A stretch of 64,000 nucleotides of DNA from Xenophilus sp. Marseille-Q4582 (lineage in GTDB: Bacteria; Pseudomonadota; Gammaproteobacteria; Burkholderiales; Burkholderiaceae_C), in the NCBI RefSeq assembly GCF_916700565.1, contig NZ_CAKAKO010000003.1, positions 682,001 through 746,000 on the forward strand, given 5' to 3'. Positions 60,089 through 64,000 of this stretch are shown in pieces. How positions within the stretch are numbered: the stretch's first letter is position 1; each line of letters starts with the position of its first letter. The notes beneath the pieces were generated by a model. That model ran no database searches and was not told where the DNA came from. It was given only the letters and a program-made list of their open reading frames with translations. Position numbers and translations under genes: made by a program.

Positions 60089-61408
60089 TCAGGTGCCGAA
60101 GCGCAGGAACTTCACGGCCTCGGTGTTGATCGCGCCCCCGCCAGTCCGCTTCGTGCTGTAGAAGCGGATATACGGCTTGGCGGTGTACGGGTCGCGCAGG
60201 GTGCGCACGCCGATGCGGTCCACGATGGTGTAGGCCTCCTTGAAGTCACCGAAAGCCAGCGACAGCGAGTTGGAGCCCAGGGACGGCATGAACTGGTCGA
60301 TGCGCACCGGGTAGCCCAGCAGGCGGTCAGGCTGGCCAGCTTGCAGGCCCGGCTCCCACAGGTAGGTGTCGTCCGTGGTGCCGCGCTTCATCTTGCGAAT
60401 CAGCGTGCGCACCTCGCGGCGCATCACGAATACCGCGCCTTGCAGGTACTGGTCCTTGAACGCACCGATCAGATCCTGAATGGGATCAGCCTTGGTCGTG
60501 TGGAACGCACCGCTCGCACCGGTATTGATGTGCTCGAACGTGCCCCAGGCGCGCGTGCCGTCGCCGGTCGCTGCCGTGGTGTACGACGCCAGGCCGCGAG
60601 GCTGACCCACGCCATTGCCGGTCCAGAATGCAGCGCCCTCGATGCGGGCGAACTTGTCCGCCACCTTGTCGGCGAGCCAGGCCTCCACGTCGGTGGCCGC
60701 GTCGTCGATCAGCTTCTGAGTGACCTTCGGCTGGGCGTACATCTCGTGCGCCTCGATGCGGTACTTCCCGACTTGCGGAGTGTCCGTGTCGTTGCGCGTG
60801 CCCATTTCCGACACCCAGCCTGCATCGGCCTCGTCGTTGTCCACGATGCCTTCCAGCGCGTCGGTGCTGATGGTCAGCACGTTGGCAAGCTGGCGCATGG
60901 TGGATTGCTCGTACACCTTCTTGACCATGCGGCCCACGGTAGGCGTGGGCAGCAGGTAGCCGCCATCCGGGTCCGAGCCGGCAGACATGGCCTTGCGCTC
61001 GTCAGCCGACAGGCGCTCGATGTCGCCATGGCGGATCAGGCTGAAGAAGGCGCTCTTGTACTGGGCGTATGCGTCAGGCGACACATCGGCAGGAACCGGG
61101 CGGCCCTTGCTCTGGAAGTCGGCGCGCAGCATGGCGTTCCAGGACTTGCACTCCTCCTCCAGCTTGGCCTTCTCTTCGCCGGAGTTCCCCGGGCGCTGGG
61201 AAGCGGTGACGAACTTGTCGAACTCTGCCTTCAGCTCGGCGAGTTGGTCCATGTCCGTGTTGATCTTGGCGAGCTTGGTTTCGAGGTCAGCAACCGCCTT
61301 CCCGTCCGCCTTCGCCTTGACCAGCTCGTCGTTGGTCTTCTTGAACTCTTCCCATGCCTGACCTTGCTTTTCGATCAGGCTCTTGATTTCGATGATGTCA
61401 ATCATCAT
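60089..61408 (-). CDS. Major capsid protein, HK97 type
   Basis: This 439-residue protein has a coiled-coil scaffold at its N-terminus (residues 1-100, EEFKKTNDELVKAKADGKAVADLETKLAKI) and the HK97 fold after it: SDPDGGYLLPTPTVGRMVKKVYEQSTMRQLANVLTI, GWVSEMGTRNDTDTPQVGKYRIEAHEMYAQPKVTQKLIDDA, EGAAFWTGNGVGQPRGLASY and YTAKPYIRFYSTKRTGGG. The protease gene upstream would cut off the scaffold. AAAGGA precedes the start. Confidence 0.95.
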   Translation of the reverse strand: MMIDIIEIKSLIEKQGQAWEEFKKTNDELVKAKADGKAVADLETKLAKINTDMDQLAELKAEFDKFVTASQRPGNSGEEKAKLEEECKSWNAMLRADFQSKGRPVPADVSPDAYAQYKSAFFSLIRHGDIERLSADERKAMSAGSDPDGGYLLPTPTVGRMVKKVYEQSTMRQLANVLTISTDALEGIVDNDEADAGWVSEMGTRNDTDTPQVGKYRIEAHEMYAQPKVTQKLIDDAATDVEAWLADKVADKFARIEGAAFWTGNGVGQPRGLASYTTAATGDGTRAWGTFEHINTGASGAFHTTKADPIQDLIGAFKDQYLQGAVFVMRREVRTLIRKMKRGTTDDTYLWEPGLQAGQPDRLLGYPVRIDQFMPSLGSNSLSLAFGDFKEAYTIVDRIGVRTLRDPYTAKPYIRFYSTKRTGGGAINTEAVKFLRFGT

Positions 61409-61425
61409 TGGTCCTTTCGGAAATG

Positions 61426-61449
61426 AAAAAGCCGCCTCGGTCGGCGGCT
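61426..61449 (-). terminator. Terminator between protease and capsid genes
   Basis: On the minus strand AGCCGCC and GGCGGCT pair across six bases and are followed by TTTTTC, 18 bp before the capsid ATG. A leaky stop here would need to be bypassed or followed by a new promoter. Confidence 0.75.
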
Positions 61450-61471
61450 CGTTGCGGGTGACGCTGTGGAA

Positions 61472-62170
61472 TCAGCGCGGGATGTGCTGCTCTCTTCCCT
61501 TGAGGGCTTCGACCAGCTCTTGCAGCCCGCCAGAATCACTCCGACTGAGGCTCTTGATCCGTGACACCAGGGCCACGGCGGCGCTCTTGGACAGGCCACC
61601 TGAATCTCTCAGGTAGCGCTCAGCGTCCGCGAGCGTTTCGATGGCGTCGATGGACTTCACAGCCTCGACGCGTGCTTTTCCGTTCGCCGGCCGCGTGACC
61701 AGCGACACTTCGATCAGGTCGATCCGCTTCAGACGGCGCCTGGGATCCTCCGGCTTGGTGCGCGGCTCCCAGTCCTTGGCGATGTAGCCGATACTCATGC
61801 CGTCAATCGCTGGGCGCGGGCTCATTTTCATGAGCTTGTACATTTCCAGGCCGCGTGGCGTGTCTGCCAGCTGCCCAGTGACTTTCAGGCCGTGCCCGTC
61901 CTCAGCGAAGTCGGTCCAGACACCAATGGGCGTCATATCTTCCGCGCTCATCTGCCAGCCGCCGTGCTGGCTCAGCATCGCGGGCCAGGGTTGAGCGCCT
62001 GACTTCACGTCGGCCAGAAACTTCGAAAAGGCCCCAGCTTCGATCACGTCGCCATAGGCGTCCACGTTCCCGAATACGGCGCCGTACCCGCTGAAGCTCA
62101 TGACCTGGTCGCCTTCGCCCGGGTCGAACTTCAGCTCCTTCAGGCTACAGATCAGACTGTCCATCATCAT
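61472..62170 (-). CDS. HK97-family prohead protease
   Basis: This 232-residue serine protease has the HK97 family pattern: SFSGYGAVFGNVDAYGDVIEAGAF, the catalytic His69 in LSQHGG and Ser126 in DGMSIGY, and LIEVSLVTRPANGKARV. It matures the capsid by cutting the scaffold and itself. It starts 26 bp inside the end of the portal gene. Confidence 0.93.
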   Translation of the reverse strand: MMMDSLICSLKELKFDPGEGDQVMSFSGYGAVFGNVDAYGDVIEAGAFSKFLADVKSGAQPWPAMLSQHGGWQMSAEDMTPIGVWTDFAEDGHGLKVTGQLADTPRGLEMYKLMKMSPRPAIDGMSIGYIAKDWEPRTKPEDPRRRLKRIDLIEVSLVTRPANGKARVEAVKSIDAIETLADAERYLRDSGGLSKSAAVALVSRIKSLSRSDSGGLQELVEALKGREQHIPR

Positions 62171-63383
62171 CTTCCTTCGGCTTCGCGCCGGCTACGTTCG
62201 TCGGCTTCGGCAGCACCGCCGCTTCGCCCCCCATCGGGTTCAGCTCTTCCAGGCCACGAATCTCATCCTGCGTCATCCATCCCGGCGCACCGCCAGCACC
62301 CAGGGCTTTGGCGTAGTACTCGGCCCGATCCTTATGAGAGCCGCGCATGAGCCCGGCGGCGTTGAACTTGATGAAGTAGTTCTGGTCCCGCTCACGCTCA
62401 CTGAGCAGCTGACATTCGCCGGACTGCTCAATGCGCGTGTACCAGGGGGCCAGGGTGTGCACGACGTGCGCCAGGAACATCTGCTCCGCGCTCGCATAGG
62501 TAGCGGCCTTGTCCGAGTAGCCGACCATGATCGGCATGACCCGGAACGCTCGGCAGATTTCCTCTACCTGCTGCTTTCGCGTCTCCAGCAACTGGGCATC
62601 CACCGCCGTCATGCTGGTGGGCGTGTACTTCGCCCCGCGATCCAGTAGCTTCGTGCGCCCGACATTCTGCGGGCCGTCGAAGTTCTTGTCGATGAACTCC
62701 CGCAGCGCCTTGTACTGGTCGGAGTTGAGCTTTTCCTCGACCGAGTAGAGCCCAGACATTGATGCGCCCGACTTTGTCATCCTGGCCTGCGACTCTTCCG
62801 TTGCCATTGCCAGGCCAATCGACTCTCGCGCCAGCTTGACCACATCCATCCCGCACACGCCGTCCCAGCTCGGGCCGCGCCAGTGCCAGATGGCCTCCTG
62901 CGGGAAGTCCTGACTCTGGCCGTTCGGCGCCTGGAGCCGGTACGTCATGCGGTAGTCGTTCTCCTGCTTGATCGTGACGTTCGCCGGGGCGAAGGGGATG
63001 ATCTCCTTCACCTCGCCGCGAACCCGATTCACGAAAGCCACTGCATCGCCCGTCAGGACAGCATGCAGCGCCATCGTCTCCCGAAGGTCGAAGCTGGTCA
63101 TCCAGCTATTCGGGCGACGGTGCAGGATGGTGTACAGCGGATGATCGACGGCAGGCAACACCTTGTCGCCTTCTGCCCGGTAGAGCTTGAACGGGACTTG
63201 CGCAATGCCCTCCGAAATCACCCGGGCGCACGCCAGCACCACTGACACCTCCAGCGCCGACTTGTGGCTGACAGACGCCCCGCTTTTCGTCGCCATCCAG
63301 CCGTACAGCAGCCGGAACAGGTCGAGCGAGTGACGAACCGAGCCGTCCTCGTTCGACTTGCGGCTGAAAGGCCAGAGTTTCAT
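62145..63383 (-). CDS. Phage portal protein
   Basis: This 412-residue protein is of the HK97 portal family: SVVLACARVISEGIAQVPFKLYR, AVDHPLYTILHRRPNSWMTSFDLRE, EAIWHWRGPSWDGVCGMDVV and YKALREFIDKNFDGPQNVGRTKLLDRGAKYTPTSM, then FRVMPIMVGYSDKAATYASAEQMFLAHVVHTL. It forms the DNA entry ring. Its ATG overlaps the terminase stop by four bases. Confidence 0.94.
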   Translation of the reverse strand: MKLWPFSRKSNEDGSVRHSLDLFRLLYGWMATKSGASVSHKSALEVSVVLACARVISEGIAQVPFKLYRAEGDKVLPAVDHPLYTILHRRPNSWMTSFDLRETMALHAVLTGDAVAFVNRVRGEVKEIIPFAPANVTIKQENDYRMTYRLQAPNGQSQDFPQEAIWHWRGPSWDGVCGMDVVKLARESIGLAMATEESQARMTKSGASMSGLYSVEEKLNSDQYKALREFIDKNFDGPQNVGRTKLLDRGAKYTPTSMTAVDAQLLETRKQQVEEICRAFRVMPIMVGYSDKAATYASAEQMFLAHVVHTLAPWYTRIEQSGECQLLSERERDQNYFIKFNAAGLMRGSHKDRAEYYAKALGAGGAPGWMTQDEIRGLEELNPMGGEAAVLPKPTNVAGAKPKEDDDGQSDL

Positions 63384-64000
63384 GCGGTTTCCCAGAATGA
63401 TTTTTCGGTGCTGACAGCCTCAGGCATCACGCCGACCGCCATGGCGAGGGCCTGGATCCCATCAATCCGGCCACTGGCTTTCGCTTTCGTGAATTTGCGG
63501 TTCTCGGCCGGGTCTTTGACTACCACCGCGTTGTTCGCGCACATGGACAGCACAGGGTGATTCCCATGCCTCATCTTTCGCGTCAGGATTCGCTCTTCCA
63601 GTGCCCGAATCGCCGGAGACATGCTCACAAAACCCTGGCCGAAGTCGATGAAGCGCTCCAGTTCCTCTTCAGTGAACCCAGATTTCACCAACCACGGCCG
63701 AAGATGACGCATCCCCCAACGGTCAAATGCCAGCGCTCGCACATTGCAGCGGTCAAACACGCCGCGAAGGTGCTCCGCGACAAATTCATACTCGATGGCC
63801 CGGCCAGGCGTCGTCTGCAGCAGGCCCTGAGCTTCCCAAAGGTCATACGGAACACGGTCCTTGCGCGACTTCTCGGACAATCCATCGCCGGGGAGCCAGA
63901 AGGTCGGATGCACGTCGCCCCTTTCCGATACCAGCACCAAGGCTGTCAAGTCACTGACCGACGATAGGTCAAGCCCCCCGTAGACATCTTGGCCATCAAT
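63380..64000 (-). CDS. Terminase large subunit, C-terminal nuclease part (5' end off window)
   Basis: The frame is open to the window edge and gives 206 codons of the C-terminus. YGGLDLSSVSDLTALVLV has the first catalytic Asp of the RuvC-like nuclease, FDRWGMRHLRPWLVKSGF follows, and a later Asp is in KASGRIDGIQALAMA. This is the HK97/lambda-type headful or cos nuclease that cuts concatemers at packaging. The ATPase domain lies beyond the window. Confidence 0.93.
   Translation of the reverse strand: MDGQDVYGGLDLSSVSDLTALVLVSERGDVHPTFWLPGDGLSEKSRKDRVPYDLWEAQGLLQTTPGRAIEYEFVAEHLRGVFDRCNVRALAFDRWGMRHLRPWLVKSGFTEEELERFIDFGQGFVSMSPAIRALEERILTRKMRHGNHPVLSMCANNAVVVKDPAENRKFTKAKASGRIDGIQALAMAVGVMPEAVSTEKSFWETA

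Larger units (their letters stand above)
45047..64000 (-). mobile_element. Siphovirus-type prophage, right end off window
   Basis: From the tRNA-Pro fragment onward nearly all genes are on the minus strand in the order of an HK97-like siphovirus read from right to left: terminase, portal, protease, capsid, connector, tail, lysis. There is no sheath gene, so a long flexible tail is expected. Packaging small subunit, early genes, integrase and the other att site lie beyond 64000. Structural genes are complete and the segment looks functional. Confidence 0.9.

Noticed and set aside
45092-64000. CRISPR array or anti-phage defence system in the prophage
   Set aside because: No regularly spaced direct repeats were seen, and all recognised genes are structural, lysis or moron-type; defence genes may lie beyond the window.

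Overview
The window reads as a high-GC betaproteobacterium of the order Burkholderiales, most likely family Comamonadaceae. This is inferred from strong GC bias at third codon positions, the mix of acyl-CoA catabolism, TRAP and Liv-type transport genes, a DUF2156/TIGR03084-type gene pair, and a polyproline-alanine lipoprotein. No rRNA, CRISPR array or complete tRNA gene is visible.

Positions 1-25150 are mainly an organic-acid/isoprenoid catabolic region. On the minus strand lie a biotin-dependent acyl-CoA carboxylase (beta subunit 2290-3909; alpha subunit 1-1074, cut by the window edge) and an acyl-CoA dehydrogenase between them. This is the order of atuC-atuD-atuF in acyclic terpene utilisation. 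An AtuA-family gene (14463-16250) followed by an acyl-CoA ligase and an orphan Liv-type binding protein lies 10 kb away. Around them are two more acyl-CoA dehydrogenases, a second ligase, a BioD-like protein with a degenerate P-loop, an AraC regulator, and TRAP permease genes without their binding protein. A three-gene sensory unit (binding protein, hybrid kinase, LuxR regulator; 6358-10434) is embedded in the region.

Positions 25500-39034 are mostly housekeeping or envelope genes: a ferredoxin, a YqjE-like pair, LpxR-like lipid A deacylase, an MFS pump with a ChrB-N protein, a putative Na+/H+ antiporter, an ArsR regulator and a ytcA-mdtNOP efflux operon. The mdtN N-terminus carries an in-frame TGA. 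A likely unannotated structured RNA with promoter and terminator sits at 30362-30559.

Positions 39091-45046 are a mobile-element junction: two paralogous XRE regulators with a predicted ribbon-helix-helix second domain, a three-repeat AP2 protein, an IS110-family element whose 5' region may encode a bridge RNA, an IS5-family (IS427-like) element with TCA target duplication, and one of two copies of a 166-bp repeat. An MFS pseudogene and an integrase remnant follow. The right edge is a tRNA-Pro(GGG) 3' fragment with its terminator, taken as a prophage attachment site.

Positions 45047-64000 are a siphovirus-type prophage that runs off the window. Read in the minus direction it goes terminase, portal, protease, HK97 capsid, connectors, tail tube, G/GT chaperone with a GGGAAAC frameshift site, moron genes, tape measure, tail tip and fibre genes, a GDSL lipoprotein, holin, SAR lysozyme and nested Rz/Rz1. 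Terminator-like hairpins follow several of these genes.
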